This document shows, piece after piece, positions 49,077-57,732 of a stretch of DNA of 64,000 nucleotides. The position numbers and the translations under genes are program-made. The notes below the pieces were generated by a model. It saw only the letters and a program-made list of their open reading frames with translations. It had not been told where the DNA came from and ran no database searches. The DNA is taken from the NCBI GenBank assembly GCA_963560245.1, contig CAUWNS010000004.1, positions 1 through 64,000 of the forward strand, in the 5' to 3' direction. How positions within the stretch are numbered: the first letter of the stretch is position 1; every line of letters begins with the position of its first letter. The stretch is from Pseudoruminococcus_B sp937901805. Its GTDB lineage: Bacteria > Bacillota > Clostridia > Oscillospirales > Ruminococcaceae.

Positions 49077-49093
49077 TGCGTAAAACCGCTGCC

Positions 49094-49134
49094 AAAAAGA
49101 CCGATGGATTATCATATCCATCGGTCTTTTTATA
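49094..49134. terminator. Bidirectional terminator between hydrolase and alcohol dehydrogenase
   Basis: AAAAAGACCGATGGAT/ATCCATCGGTCTTTTT perfect 16-base arms. Confidence 0.92.
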
Positions 49135-49144
49135 TGGCGCCGTT

Positions 49145-50308
49145 TTATAGGCAGGAGTGGTAAATTGCGAGGACATCCTCTTTGGAAAGAGGGACATAGG
49201 CGCTCGGGAGACGATCTTCCGCCGCTTTCTGCGCCATTTCCTCAAGGTATTGTTCGGTCACACCAAGTTCGGAAAGTGTTCCGGGCAGCCCCAGAGAGAG
49301 GAAAAATTCCCGGGTCATGGCGATCGCTGTTTCCGCAGTTTCCAGATCCGGAAGATCTGCGTCCAGTTCAAAGACAGCCCGTCCGTATTCGGCAAATTTT
49401 CCAACCGTGTCCGGGCTGATGATGTATTCCATCCAAGCCGGCGTAAGGACGGCAAGTCCTGCGCCGTGGGTAATATCATGGTATGCGCTTAAAGGGTGCT
49501 CCATGGGATGGCAGCTTGGTCCGCCGCTTTTTCCGCATCCCAGCAAGCCGTTAAGCGCCAGGCTGGCAGCCCACATCAGGTTTGCACGTGCTTCATAGTT
49601 GTCGGGTTCATTTACGGCAATGGGGCCGTATTCTATGCAGGTTTTCAAAATGCCTTCTGCCATGTGGTTCTGGACTGACGCATGCGGGGTACGGCTGAAA
49701 TAACTTTCAAAGACATGGCTCATGGTATCCGCCACACCGCTTGCTGTCTGGAAAGCGGGTACGGTATAGGTGAATGTCGGATCCAAAACCGAGCAGACCG
49801 GACGGAGCAGATCGGATTTTACCGGCATTTTGTCGTTGGTATCCGGATTGGAGATGACGCCGCCCCCATTCATTTCAGAACCGGTTGCTGCAATTGTCGG
49901 TACTACATAGAGCGGAAGCGCCTGCTGAACTTTGCTGTGATCCAGGACGAGATCCCAGGGATCGCCGTCGTAATAAAATCCCGCGCAGATGGCCTTGCAG
50001 CAGTCAATGACGCTTCCGCCGCCTACTGCAAGGATACTGTCGACCTGGTGTTCCCGGCACAGCGCAATTCCTTTTTTGACAGAGGCGAGCTTGGGGTTTG
50101 GTTCAATTCCGGACAATTCCACATAGGAAATCCCCAGAGAGTCCAGAAGTCCGGTGACTTTGTCATAAATGCCGTTTTGTTTTATGGAGTTACCCCCGTA
50201 GGCCAGCAGGAAGTGTTTTGCCTGCTTTGGGAGATATTCCGGCAGAGAGGCAAGAGCGCCTTTTCCAAAAAGGACGCGGGTGGGTACATAGTAGTTGAAG
50301 TTTTCCAT
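49145..50308 (-). CDS. Iron-containing alcohol dehydrogenase (butanol dehydrogenase type)
   Basis: A 387-residue NAD(P)H-dependent enzyme reducing aldehydes to alcohols. Signatures: ILAVGGGSVIDCCKAI (nucleotide loop), PTIAATGSEMNGGGVI, and metal-binding VADTMSHVFESYFS with MEHPLSAYHDITHG (Asp and three His). Sequence type is that of YqhD/BdhA butanol dehydrogenases. The ATG at 50308 has GAGGAATTGAG upstream. It is a single-gene unit; a fermentative role in disposing of reductant is likely. Confidence 0.93.
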   Translation of the reverse strand: MENFNYYVPTRVLFGKGALASLPEYLPKQAKHFLLAYGGNSIKQNGIYDKVTGLLDSLGISYVELSGIEPNPKLASVKKGIALCREHQVDSILAVGGGSVIDCCKAICAGFYYDGDPWDLVLDHSKVQQALPLYVVPTIAATGSEMNGGGVISNPDTNDKMPVKSDLLRPVCSVLDPTFTYTVPAFQTASGVADTMSHVFESYFSRTPHASVQNHMAEGILKTCIEYGPIAVNEPDNYEARANLMWAASLALNGLLGCGKSGGPSCHPMEHPLSAYHDITHGAGLAVLTPAWMEYIISPDTVGKFAEYGRAVFELDADLPDLETAETAIAMTREFFLSLGLPGTLSELGVTEQYLEEMAQKAAEDRLPSAYVPLSKEDVLAIYHSCL

Positions 50309-50477
50309 CTCAATTCCTCCGTTGACGATTCTTTCTTCATTTAACCGCATGATTCGTTTGAAATCAATACAAAATTTATGAATTTGGACAAAAAACTGAG
50401 TTCAGCGGCCGTTTGCCTTATGTTCTATTTTCTGTTAGAATAAAATCAATATTGTCAGAAATTTGGGGGATAGAAAA

Positions 50478-51200
50478 ATGGGGCGGCCCGCATATCGAGA
50501 ATTGTATGAGCGTTTGAAACGGGATATCATGGAAGGAAAGTACCCGGTAGGGGAATTGCTGCCCACCGAAGGCCGGTTGGAGCAGATGTTTTCTGTCAGC
50601 AGGAGTACTATCCGCCGTGCGGTTGGTATGCTTGCACAGGAGGGGTTTGTCGAGGTCAAACAGGGCAGGGGGACATTGGTGCTCGACTATAAGGCAAAAC
50701 AGGATCTGAAACAGGTGACTTCGGTCACAGAAACCCTTCGGAAGAAGGGATATACCGTTACTGTGGGGAGTATGTATATCGATATTGTCCAGGCGCCTCC
50801 CCATGTTTGTCAGGCTCTGATGCTGAAAGAAGACAAGCGGGTTGCGCGTATACAGAGAATCCAAAATGCAAATGACTGCCCAATTGCGATTATGGTCAAT
50901 TATATCCCGGCTTCCCTGGTACCCGGCGTCGGGGAGTATATGGATCGGTTTTGCGGGCTGTATCAGTTTCTGGAAGAAAAGTACCATCTTGTCATTGAAG
51001 AGGTGCATGATAAGATTTTTGCAAAAAACGCTGATTTTACCGAGGCGCAGATGCTTGGCGTGCCGGTAGGGGAAGCTTTGCTCTGTTTTTACAGAACCTG
51101 TTACCAAGGCGGGGAGCCAATCTGTTTTGACGATGCAAAACTGATCGGGAAAAAGTATGAAGTGGAAAACCGGGTCAGTGGAAGAATGCGTGTTTATTAG
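50478..51200 (+). CDS. GntR/HutC-family regulator with UTRA domain
   Basis: A 240-residue repressor: N-terminal winged helix (AYRELYERLKRDIMEGKYPVG, then VSRSTIRRAVGMLAQEGFVEVKQGRGT, positions about 3-70) and a C-terminal UTRA ligand-binding domain (about 85-235). Such proteins sense sugar phosphates or related small molecules. It sits 17 bp ahead of deoC and in the same direction, so it probably controls deoxyribose or nucleoside metabolism and its own transcription. GGGGGAT precedes ATG 50478. Confidence 0.9.
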   Translation: MGRPAYRELYERLKRDIMEGKYPVGELLPTEGRLEQMFSVSRSTIRRAVGMLAQEGFVEVKQGRGTLVLDYKAKQDLKQVTSVTETLRKKGYTVTVGSMYIDIVQAPPHVCQALMLKEDKRVARIQRIQNANDCPIAIMVNYIPASLVPGVGEYMDRFCGLYQFLEEKYHLVIEEVHDKIFAKNADFTEAQMLGVPVGEALLCFYRTCYQGGEPICFDDAKLIGKKYEVENRVSGRMRVY

Positions 51201-51217
51201 CAAAAGGGATGGGATTT

Positions 51218-51931
51218 ATGGAAAAAGATTTTTTGGAACATCTTTCCCAATATATGGATTTGAGCTGCGTACAGGCGCAGAATACCCGGGCGGAAATTGA
51301 ACAGATGGTACTTGCTGCCGGACAGGTGGCGCCGGCGGCGGTATTTGCCCTGCCTTGCTATACCCCTTATTTGGCAGGGCAAATGGAGCGGATTCCCCGT
51401 GTAAAACTCGGCGGCGTGGTAGGGTTCCCGTCCGGCGCACAGAGTACGGCCCTAAAACGTATGGAGGCGGAAGAACTTTTGGCACTGGGCTGTCGGGAAC
51501 TGGATATGGTCATGGCAATCGGAAAGCTGAAGGATCGGGAGATCGCCTACGTGGAGCAGGATATCCGCACGGTCGTAAAGGCGGCGGGGGATATTCCGGT
51601 CAAAGTCATTGTGGAAGCGGGTTATCTTACGGAGGAGGAATTGGTATCTGCCTGCAGGGCGGCTGTCCGCGCGGGGGCGCAGTTTGTCAAATCCGGGACG
51701 GGCTGGTCCGGCATACCGACAACTGTGGAGATGATCCGCTGCATGAAGCGTGCTGTTGGGAACAGTGCAAAGATCAAGGCTGCCGGCGGCGTCCGCACTC
51801 TGGATACGGCCATACAGATGTATCGGGCGGGATGTGAACGGTTTGGGATTAGTACGGCGTCCGCTTTGCAAATCCTGCATCAGGCGCAGGCTGTGCTTGA
51901 TGCTCCGGTTTCCGGCAAATCCCTTTTGTGA
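51218..51931 (+). CDS. deoC: Deoxyribose-phosphate aldolase
   Basis: Class I aldolase cleaving 2-deoxyribose 5-phosphate to acetaldehyde and glyceraldehyde 3-phosphate. The 237 residues have the TIM-barrel motifs: VGFPSGAQST, the Schiff-base lysine region VKVIVEAGYLTEEEL, and FVKSGTGW. Two in-frame ATGs exist; 51218 has AAGGGATG at a fair distance. It follows the GntR regulator; a hairpin lies beyond it. Nucleoside phosphorylase or deoxyribose kinase genes are not near, so the upstream source of substrate is unknown. Confidence 0.92.
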   Translation: MEKDFLEHLSQYMDLSCVQAQNTRAEIEQMVLAAGQVAPAAVFALPCYTPYLAGQMERIPRVKLGGVVGFPSGAQSTALKRMEAEELLALGCRELDMVMAIGKLKDREIAYVEQDIRTVVKAAGDIPVKVIVEAGYLTEEELVSACRAAVRAGAQFVKSGTGWSGIPTTVEMIRCMKRAVGNSAKIKAAGGVRTLDTAIQMYRAGCERFGISTASALQILHQAQAVLDAPVSGKSLL

Positions 51932-51976
51932 GCGTTTTAAAACTTGTTGGAAGCGAAAGGGATTCCGGGGGTTGTT

Positions 51977-52018
51977 TTCTGCCTGCGGATTTTGACGGGA
52001 GAAAATCCGCAGGCAGAA
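51977..52018. terminator. Hairpin after deoC
   Basis: TTCTGCCTGCGGATTTT/AAAATCCGCAGGCAGAA 17-base perfect arms with 8-base loop, but no clean T run; a weak terminator or 3' stabiliser. Confidence 0.6.
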
Positions 52019-52100
52019 ATAATTTGAAAGAACAAATGTTTGCATTTTTCTTTTTGCTGTGTTATGATAGAGAAAACAAAGTAGGAATGGGGGAGAGAGA

Positions 52101-53393
52101 TTGCTCAGTACTCTTGAAAAACTGGAAATTTTGTCCGACGCGGCAAAATATGACGTCTCTTGTTCTTCCAGCGGCAGTAAACGCGGCGGGCAGGCGGGAA
52201 AACTCGGCAGCGCTCTTCCAGCAGGATGTTGCCATACCTGGACGGAAGACGGCAGATGCGTTTCTCTTCTCAAGGTTTTGATGAGCAACGCCTGTTGTTA
52301 CCACTGCGTATACTGTGTCAACCGCTGTTCCAACGATGTCCCGCGCGCCACATTTTCCCCTCGGGAACTCGCGGATCTGACGATGGAATTTTACCGCAGA
52401 AACTATATTGAGGGATTGTTTTTAAGCTCCGCTGTGGTGAAAAATCCGGATTATACCATGGAACAAATGGTGCAGGTATTAAAAATTCTGCGAAGGGAAT
52501 ATGGATTCCGCGGCTATATCCATGCCAAAGTCATTCCTTCCAGCGACCCGGAATTGGTGGAGGAAATCGGCTGTCTGGCGGATCGGATCAGCGTCAATAT
52601 GGAGTTTGCAACCCCTCGTTCCCTGGCGCTGCTGGCCGGAGAAAAATCACACAAAAAGATTCTGGAACCAATCCATTTGATCCAGCAGCGTACGGTTCAG
52701 AGCGGACAGGAACTTGTCCGGTACCGACATGCCGGGGTGTTTGCCCCGGCAGGCCAGACCACCCAGGTGATTATCGGCGCGACGCCGGAACGCGATGAGC
52801 TGCTTTTGCGTATGAGCGAGGGACTTTACCGGAAATTCGGGCTGAAACGGGTTTATTATTCCGCCTATATCCCGATTGTTTCAGATGTAAATCTGCCGGC
52901 TGTCACCACGGCGCCTCCCCTGCGCAGGGAGCACCGCCTGTACCAGGCGGACTGGTTGCTGCGGTTCTATGGGTTTGAAAGCCGGGAGATTCTGGACGAG
53001 GAACACCCGGATCTTGACCTGGAAGTGGATCCAAAGGTCAGCTATGCGCTGCGCCATCCGGAACTTTACCCGGTGGAAGTCAACCGGGCGGATTACCAGA
53101 TGCTTCTCCGTGTCCCGGGGATTGGGGTTGTGAGCGCCCGGCGGATTGTCGAGGCCAGACGGTATGCTTCTTTAGATGAACTGTCTTTAAAACGGATTGG
53201 CGTGGTGCTCCGGCGCGCCCGCTATTTTATTACAGTGAAGGGAAAATTTTTAGGGGAATGCCTGCCGGATAATCCTTACCTGCGCGAAGTACTGAAAGAT
53301 CGGGAGAATTTTTCCCAGACGTCTCTATATGACTCGCCTACGGTTTCCGGGTTTTCCCGTGCGGGAACAGTATCCGGCTTTTTACCGGAATAG
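52101..53393 (+). CDS. Radical SAM protein of the putative DNA modification/repair family (TIGR03916)
   Basis: A 430-residue protein. The radical SAM cluster motif is C65-CYH-C69-VY-C72, followed by NRCSND. The C-terminal part (about 325-385) holds a helix-hairpin-helix domain (LLRVPGIGVVSARRIVEARRY), a non-specific DNA-binding element. This order is that of the TIGR03916 family, which is encoded next to TIGR03915 proteins, as here. The start is a TTG at 52101 with GGGGGAGAG upstream. The reaction is unknown. First gene of a three-gene cassette. Confidence 0.88.
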   Translation: MLSTLEKLEILSDAAKYDVSCSSSGSKRGGQAGKLGSALPAGCCHTWTEDGRCVSLLKVLMSNACCYHCVYCVNRCSNDVPRATFSPRELADLTMEFYRRNYIEGLFLSSAVVKNPDYTMEQMVQVLKILRREYGFRGYIHAKVIPSSDPELVEEIGCLADRISVNMEFATPRSLALLAGEKSHKKILEPIHLIQQRTVQSGQELVRYRHAGVFAPAGQTTQVIIGATPERDELLLRMSEGLYRKFGLKRVYYSAYIPIVSDVNLPAVTTAPPLRREHRLYQADWLLRFYGFESREILDEEHPDLDLEVDPKVSYALRHPELYPVEVNRADYQMLLRVPGIGVVSARRIVEARRYASLDELSLKRIGVVLRRARYFITVKGKFLGECLPDNPYLREVLKDRENFSQTSLYDSPTVSGFSRAGTVSGFLPE

Positions 53394-53405
53394 GGAGGAA
53401 AAACA

Positions 53406-54161
53406 ATGATCTATTTGATTTATGACGGGAGTTTTCCGGGATTTCTGACGGCTGTGTTTGAGGCGTTTGAATGCAAAACCCAGGAGTTGGATTTTGTTTC
53501 CCTGCAAAACCATGTCCCTTCTTTTTACAAAGAACATATGGTCGCACTTGATCGTCAAAAAGCGGGCAGGGTTTACCATGCGGTAACGCAAAAGCTTTGC
53601 CTGTCCTGCTATGACCGGATTTTCCATGCCTGGCTTTCCCATCAGGCAGGAATTGAACGCGATATCTTTTTGTTTTTAAAGATGTCTTTTGCCAGTGGGA
53701 AAAATTTGTGGGCAATGCTCTCCGAACCGGTGATTTCCCGGGTTTCTTCCGCAGCCCGGGCTGTGGAACGGGAGGCGGAGCTCTACCTGGGGATCTTGCG
53801 CTTCCGCCGGGCGGCGGGGATCTATGTGGCGGATATTGCTTCCAAACGGGAGGTTCTTCCCCTGATTGCTCCGCATTTTGCCCAAAGGTTTTCCGATAAG
53901 CCGTTTTTGATACGGGATCTGAATTTTTCTCAGGCTTTTTTCAGTGCGGATGGGAAATCAGGCTTTTTCCTGATGGAGGAGTTTTCGGATTTGGACAAAA
54001 TTTCTGAAAAAGATGAATGGGAAGCGATGTGGAAAGCATATTATCAGAATGTGTCCATCCCGGAAAGAAAAAATTTAAAAGTCATGCAGTCGCATATGCC
54101 CAAATATACCTGGAAATATTTAATCGAACGAGAGGATTTGGAAAGGAGCGGTATCAGATGA
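53406..54161 (+). CDS. Probable DNA-metabolism protein (TIGR03915 type), partner of the radical SAM protein
   Basis: A 251-residue protein starting MIYLIYDGSFPGFLTAVFEAF, the family's N-terminal signature (by position 1-21). It has no catalytic motif I recognise and is rich in aromatic and basic residues (SHMPKYTWKYLIERE at the C terminus). In other genomes this domain is fused to a uracil-DNA-glycosylase-like domain; here there is none. It lies 12 bp after the radical SAM gene with AGGGAGG before the ATG. Acts presumably with it on DNA (inference from context). Confidence 0.85.
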   Translation: MIYLIYDGSFPGFLTAVFEAFECKTQELDFVSLQNHVPSFYKEHMVALDRQKAGRVYHAVTQKLCLSCYDRIFHAWLSHQAGIERDIFLFLKMSFASGKNLWAMLSEPVISRVSSAARAVEREAELYLGILRFRRAAGIYVADIASKREVLPLIAPHFAQRFSDKPFLIRDLNFSQAFFSADGKSGFFLMEEFSDLDKISEKDEWEAMWKAYYQNVSIPERKNLKVMQSHMPKYTWKYLIEREDLERSGIR

Positions 54162-54328
54162 GACAGATGTTTTTGGCAAAGGGAACCAAGGAGGTAAAGA
54201 TTGCCGTTGGTACAGGGGGAACCGTCTGCGTGCAGCATCTTCCGGTTCCTGAGATTCACGAAGATCGTCTGACCCATGCGAGGCGGGAGTTTTACCGTAT
54301 TTTTTCCTCTCCGGCCTATTCTGTCTGA
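54158..54328 (+). CDS. 56-residue protein, third gene of the radical SAM cassette
   Basis: ATG 54158 overlaps the previous stop (ATGA) and has AAAGGAG nine bases upstream, so it looks translationally coupled. The peptide is basic at the N terminus (MRQMFLAKGTKEVKIAVGTG) and has a C-terminal helix with EDRLTHARREFYRIF. No membrane segment or known domain is seen; one cysteine (VCVQH). I know of no description of this third protein. It may be a small accessory factor, or an alternative reading of a longer 54017-54328 frame, which has no start signal. Confidence 0.6.
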   Translation: MRQMFLAKGTKEVKIAVGTGGTVCVQHLPVPEIHEDRLTHARREFYRIFSSPAYSV

Positions 54329-54380
54329 ATGGAAAGGATCTGATTTTGTCAGATTTAAAAAAAAGGATAGTTATTTTGAA

Positions 54381-54419
54381 GAAATAGAGGGAAACATTAT
54401 AATGTTTCCATCTATTTCT
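54381..54419 (+). terminator. Imperfect hairpin after the cassette
   Basis: GAAATAGAGGGAAACATTA and TAATGTTTCCATCTATTTC pair with one mismatch. There is no T run directly after it, so terminator function is uncertain. Confidence 0.5.
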
Positions 54420-54528
54420 CTCCTAAAAAAAGAAAAAACAGGGTAAAAGATAAGAAATATTCCATAATTTTGTGTTAAATACACGAAAAAACAAGAAAAA
54501 CATCATTAACAATTCCGACAAAAAAGGA

Positions 54529-54586
54529 TTGATTATGCAGACAGGATCGTTTATAATAGATATTGCAAGATGTTAATTTATTAACA
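54529..54586 (+). promoter_or_regulatory. Promoter with Rex-like operator of the zinc alcohol dehydrogenase
   Basis: -35 TTGATT (54529-54534), 17 bp, -10 TATAAT (54552-54557). Fourteen bases later TGTTAA-TTTA-TTAACA (54571-54586) matches the Rex consensus TTGTTAA-N4-TTAACAA. Repression by Rex when NADH is low is inferred. Confidence 0.8.
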
Positions 54587-54617
54587 AAGAATTCGTGAAA
54601 GTAAAGGAGTCATGCAC

Positions 54618-55679
54618 ATGAAAGGTTATGCAATGCTCAAAATCGGCGAATCCGGCTGGATTGAAAAAGACAGACCCGAATGCGGCCCGCTCGATGCCAT
54701 CTGTAAGCCCTTGGCAGTGGCGATCTGCACTTCCGATGTCCATACCCTCTGGGAAGGTGCTATCGGCGAGCGCCACAACATGATCCTCGGCCATGAGTGC
54801 TGTGCGGAAATTGTGGAAGTCGGTTCTCTGGTAAAGGACTTTAAACCAGGCGACCGCGTCCTTGTTCCGGCAATTACCCCGGACTGGAACTCTCTGGAAG
54901 CACAGGCCGGTTATTCCATGCATTCCGGCGGTATGCTTGCCGGCTGGAAATTCTCCAACTTCAAAGACGGCGTCTTCTCTGAGTATTTCCATGTCAACGA
55001 TGCAGACGGCAACCTGGCGCTTCTCCCTTCCAATATCTCTCCGGTAGACGCCTGCATGCTCTCCGACATGGTCCCGACTGGTTTCCATGGCGTTGAACTT
55101 GCAGATGTTCAGTTCGGTGATACGGTTCTTGTCATCGGGATTGGACCCGTCGGCCTGATGTCTGTTGCAGGCGCAAATCTCCGCGGCGCTTCCCGTATTA
55201 TTGCGGTTGGTACCCGTCCGGTCTGCGTAGAAGCGGCAAAGGGATACGGCGCAACTGATTTTATCAGCTACAAAGACGGCAGCATTGAAGATCAGGTTCT
55301 CGCTATGACCGACGGCAAAGGCGTGGATAAAGTCATCATTGCAGGCGGCGGATGCGAGACGTTTGAATCCGCAGTCAAATGCCTGAAGCCGGGCGGAAAA
55401 ATTGGGAACGTCAACTACCTGGGCAGCGGTACTTATGTCACCGTTCCCCGTGTGGAGTGGGGCGTTGGCATGGGCCATAAACAGATCAACGGCGGCTTGA
55501 TGCCGGGCGGACGTCTGCGTATGGAAAAACTCGGCGCATTGGTTTCCGCTGGAAAACTCGATGTTCATCCGCTGGCAAGCCATGTGTTTGACGGTTGGGA
55601 GCATTTGGAAGAGGCTCTGTTCATGATGCGTGATAAACCGGCAGATCTCATCAAACCGGTTGTAAAAATCTCCGACTAA
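54618..55679 (+). CDS. adh: Zinc-dependent secondary alcohol (isopropanol) dehydrogenase
   Basis: Medium-chain dehydrogenase of 353 residues, close in pattern to the NADP-dependent isopropanol dehydrogenase of Clostridium beijerinckii. Features: zinc-site residues C37, H59, E60 (CTSDVHTLWEG, GHECCAE) and D150; NADP-type loop VGTRPVCVEAAKGYG (Arg after the second strand); and GMLAGWKFSNFKDGVFSEYFHV. Reduces ketones and secondary alcohols reversibly. ATG 54618 gives AAAGGAG eight bases upstream; 54612 is too close. Likely cotranscribed with a COG0523 GTPase, 19 bp downstream. Confidence 0.94.
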   Translation: MKGYAMLKIGESGWIEKDRPECGPLDAICKPLAVAICTSDVHTLWEGAIGERHNMILGHECCAEIVEVGSLVKDFKPGDRVLVPAITPDWNSLEAQAGYSMHSGGMLAGWKFSNFKDGVFSEYFHVNDADGNLALLPSNISPVDACMLSDMVPTGFHGVELADVQFGDTVLVIGIGPVGLMSVAGANLRGASRIIAVGTRPVCVEAAKGYGATDFISYKDGSIEDQVLAMTDGKGVDKVIIAGGGCETFESAVKCLKPGGKIGNVNYLGSGTYVTVPRVEWGVGMGHKQINGGLMPGGRLRMEKLGALVSAGKLDVHPLASHVFDGWEHLEEALFMMRDKPADLIKPVVKISD

Positions 55680-55698
55680 GTAAGGAAGTCCTGATTTT

Positions 55699-56640
55699 AT
55701 GAAGATTTTAGTCATCTCCGGTTTTCTGGGAGCGGGAAAAACAACCTTCATCAAAGAGCTTGCCCACCGGACCCGCAGGGATTTTGCCGTTATGGAAAAC
55801 GAGTACGGCGAAGTCGGTATTGACGGGCAGCTGCTTTCCGGGCAGGGGGAGGAGCCTTCTGAGAAACTGAATATATGGGAACTGACGGAAGGCTGCATCT
55901 GCTGTTCGATGAAATCGGATTTTGCCTCGTCCATACTGACGATTGCCAATACCGTGGACCCGGAATACCTTGTGGTGGAACCGACGGGCGTCGGGCTTTT
56001 GAGCAAGGTGATGGACAATATCCGCCAAATCCAGTACGACCGGATTTCTCTGCTCAAACCGGTTACGATTCTGGATGGGAATTCCTTTGATCGCTATCTG
56101 AGGGAATTTCCGGAAATCTATCGGGATCAAATTGCCGCAGCAGGGAGTATCCTTGTCTCCAAAATGGAGGGAGCGGACGGGGAAGAATTATCCCGCCTGT
56201 ATGCCGAACTGGAAAAAATCAATCCGGAAGCTGAAATCTTCACAGCGCACTATACCTCCAATCCGGACAGCTGGTGGGAGGGGCTGCTTGCCTGCCCGCT
56301 GGATGAAAAACAGGCGATACAGACCCGGGCAGAAACCCCGGATCTGGAAAACCTGGGGCTGACCAATGTGGAACTGCCGTCGGAAAATCATCTGCTGCTG
56401 TTTTTGCAGGGGGTTGTCTCCGGTGTTTTCGGGGATATCTGCCGTGCAAAAGGGTATTTGAAGGCAGGCAGGGCCTGGCTGCGTTTCGACGTGGTGGACA
56501 GGACATACAGCGTCACAGGTATGGAGGAAATGCCGGATTCCCGCGGCGTATTTATTGGGAAAAACCTCAAACGTGGACTGCTGCGTGAAGCCTTGCAGCA
56601 GAAATTGCGGGTTGTGCCCGTGAAAAAGAGCAAACGTTAA
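55699..56640 (+). CDS. COG0523 (CobW/YeiR-like) G3E GTPase, probable metallochaperone
   Basis: A 313-residue P-loop GTPase: Walker A FLGAGKTTF (residues 9-17), the metal-binding GCICCS motif (65-70), VEPTGVG, and a NKxD-like position (SKMEGADG, reading SKME, so degenerate). COG0523 proteins insert or deliver zinc, cobalt or nickel to target enzymes. Directly following a zinc alcohol dehydrogenase in the same unit, the parsimonious client is that enzyme (inference). No histidine-rich C-terminal tail is present. A strong terminator follows. Confidence 0.88.
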   Translation: MKILVISGFLGAGKTTFIKELAHRTRRDFAVMENEYGEVGIDGQLLSGQGEEPSEKLNIWELTEGCICCSMKSDFASSILTIANTVDPEYLVVEPTGVGLLSKVMDNIRQIQYDRISLLKPVTILDGNSFDRYLREFPEIYRDQIAAAGSILVSKMEGADGEELSRLYAELEKINPEAEIFTAHYTSNPDSWWEGLLACPLDEKQAIQTRAETPDLENLGLTNVELPSENHLLLFLQGVVSGVFGDICRAKGYLKAGRAWLRFDVVDRTYSVTGMEEMPDSRGVFIGKNLKRGLLREALQQKLRVVPVKKSKR

Positions 56641-56655
56641 AAACATCAGCCATAG

Positions 56656-56697
56656 AAAATTCCCCGGCGCAGATTTCAGCGCCGGGGAATTTTTGTA
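56656..56697 (+). terminator. Terminator of the adh-COG0523 operon
   Basis: AAAATTCCCCGGCGC/GCGCCGGGGAATTTTT stem with T run. Confidence 0.92.
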
Positions 56698-56860
56698 TCT
56701 GTGAATCATCTGTGCTCCGTACCCATAACGGGGAATTCCTTCCTAACGGCAACACAAAACAGGGTAGAGGCGGCACGCAGGATTTATTTGGAAGAAGAAC
56801 TACAGTTTTTCGCGTGGTCATTCCGTGCGGAGGATATCTGATGGGCTCTCCATTTTATGT

Positions 56861-57727
56861 TTATACAATCATCAGCAGCGTTCCACAGATAAGTAAAAGC
56901 AGGCCGATGAACGACTTTCTGGTGAGTTTTTCACCAAAGACAATATAAGAAAAAACAACGGTAATCACAATAGACAGTTTATCAATTGGAACAATTACGC
57001 TGGCCAATCCGTCCTGTAAGGCCCGATAGTAGCATAGCCAGCTGCCCCCGGTGGCGAGGCCTGATAGGGCGATAAAACCCAATTCTTTTTTTCTAATTTG
57101 CCGGATAGCCTGTAGCTTTCCTGTGATGCCGACAACGAACCAGGCCATAATAAGTACAACGCCCGTCCGTATGGCCGTTCCCAAATTGGATTCAATCCCT
57201 ACTATTCCAATTTTCCCTAAAATGGTTGTCAGTGAAGCAAAAACTGCTGAAAGCAGCGCATAAACTACCCATCTTTTTTTGACAGTATGGCGGGCTGTTT
57301 CCTTTTTCTCGATCATCATATAAGTGCCAATACCAAGAAGCAGCATGGCAAACAATTTGAATACGGTAATACTTTCCCCCAGAATTAGAAAGGCCAAAAC
57401 GATTGTAAGGATTATGCTTGATTTATCAATCGGCACCACTTGGTTGATATCGCCGATGGATAACGCTTTAAAATAACAGAGCCAGCTTGCACCTGTAGCA
57501 AATCCGCTTAAAATTAAAAAAATCCATGTTTTTCCATCAACGCTGGATAAGGTGTTCTGTGATCCCACAACAAAAACCATCAGCCAGGAGAAAATGAATA
57601 CGACAATGGTTCTCAGTGCCGTTGCAAGATTGGAATCGGTATGCTTTGTTCCGCATTTTGCAAGAATCGCGGTAAGGCCGGCAAATAGAGAAGAGAGAAA
57701 TGCGTAAAGTAGCCACATCAGGATCAA
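56861..57727 (-). CDS. EamA-family (DMT) transporter
   Basis: A 288-residue membrane protein with ten predicted transmembrane segments in two EamA repeats (roughly residues 1-140 and 148-288; note the recurring SWLCYFKALSIGD / SWLCYYRALQDGL segments). This drug/metabolite transporter superfamily exports amino acids or metabolites; the substrate is unknown. Encoded 5 bp after marR on the same strand, so it is the likely target of that repressor. Confidence 0.92.
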   Translation of the reverse strand: MILMWLLYAFLSSLFAGLTAILAKCGTKHTDSNLATALRTIVVFIFSWLMVFVVGSQNTLSSVDGKTWIFLILSGFATGASWLCYFKALSIGDINQVVPIDKSSIILTIVLAFLILGESITVFKLFAMLLLGIGTYMMIEKKETARHTVKKRWVVYALLSAVFASLTTILGKIGIVGIESNLGTAIRTGVVLIMAWFVVGITGKLQAIRQIRKKELGFIALSGLATGGSWLCYYRALQDGLASVIVPIDKLSIVITVVFSYIVFGEKLTRKSFIGLLLLICGTLLMIV

Positions 57728-57732
57728 CTCCT

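Noticed and set aside
54573..56057. 494-codon minus-strand open frame opposite adh and the COG0523 gene
   Set aside because: Crosses two real genes and their gap; no start signal.
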